From: Chaetorhynchus papuensis
Lineage: Eukaryota; Chordata; Aves; Passeriformes; Rhipiduridae
DNA: 64,000 nt
Assembly (NCBI GenBank): GCA_013396525.1
Contig: VWYX01001345.1
Location: 123,872-187,871 of the forward strand
Direction of reading: 5' to 3'
How positions within the stretch are numbered: the first letter of the stretch is position 1; the number at the start of each line of letters is the position of its first letter. Below the pieces are notes generated by a model. The model saw only the letters and a program-made list of their open reading frames with translations, searched no databases and was not told the origin of the DNA. Made by a program: the position numbers and the translations under genes. This document shows positions 63,867 through 64,000 of the stretch, one piece after another.

Positions 63867-64000
63867 CTTCTTCTTTATCCTCTTCTTATTCTTCTTCTGA
63901 TCCCTATTCTTCTTCTCCTTCTTCTTAGTATTTACTTCTACTACTATTTCTTCTTCTACATCGACTTATTATTATATTCTTTTTCTTTGTCTTGTTTCTT
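63867..64000. repeat. CTT-rich imperfect microsatellite, runs to the window edge
   Basis: Pyrimidine-rich sequence built from interrupted TTC/CTT/TAT triplets. Confidence 0.8.

Noticed and set aside
1..64000. Operons, CRISPR arrays, tRNA or rRNA genes
   Set aside because: Eukaryotic exon-intron structure throughout. I saw no cloverleaf tRNA with A and B boxes, no rRNA and no regularly spaced repeats.

Overview
The window is vertebrate nuclear DNA, almost certainly from a bird and probably a songbird. Short conserved exons are separated by kilobase introns with GT...AG borders, and the repeats are of avian type: 3'-truncated CR1 LINEs, an ERVL-type solo LTR and a second LTR family that I remember as abundant in passerines. 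There are two N gaps (665 and 40 bases). No prokaryotic, viral or CRISPR gene system is present.

Two genes fill the window and converge tail to tail. Positions 1-43,700 (+ strand) carry SHTN1 (shootin-1, KIAA1598), a neuronal polarity protein that couples actin flow to adhesion. Fifteen consecutive coding exons (728-41425) join in one frame to 589 codons plus a stop. The first exons, about 37 codons by comparison with human, lie left of the window. Positions 43,817-61,710 (- strand) carry a complete ENO4 (enolase-like protein 4, a sperm-tail enolase homologue). Fourteen exons join without a frame break to 596 codons plus a stop. The start lies in a CpG-rich promoter with an X-box (RFX) motif 16 bases upstream of the ATG. 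From 61,711 to 64,000 is the upstream flank of ENO4, with a decayed CR1, a possible LTR piece and simple repeats.

The SHTN1-ENO4 order and convergent orientation match what I recall of the mammalian locus (HSPA12A-ENO4-SHTN1-VAX1), so this is an ordinary conserved synteny block. The two products have unrelated jobs; the link is positional, through facing and possibly overlapping 3' ends. Several intron stretches are free of recognisable repeats and rich in ATTA-type homeodomain cores. They are candidate conserved enhancers, perhaps for the neighbouring developmental gene VAX1, but that is inference.

I did not find a new multi-gene system. The points most worth checking are the X-box at the ENO4 start, the docking/dimerisation-like N-terminus and altered active site of ENO4, the NAGNAG acceptor in SHTN1, the CpG-rich block around ENO4 exon 13, and the enhancer-like intron segments.
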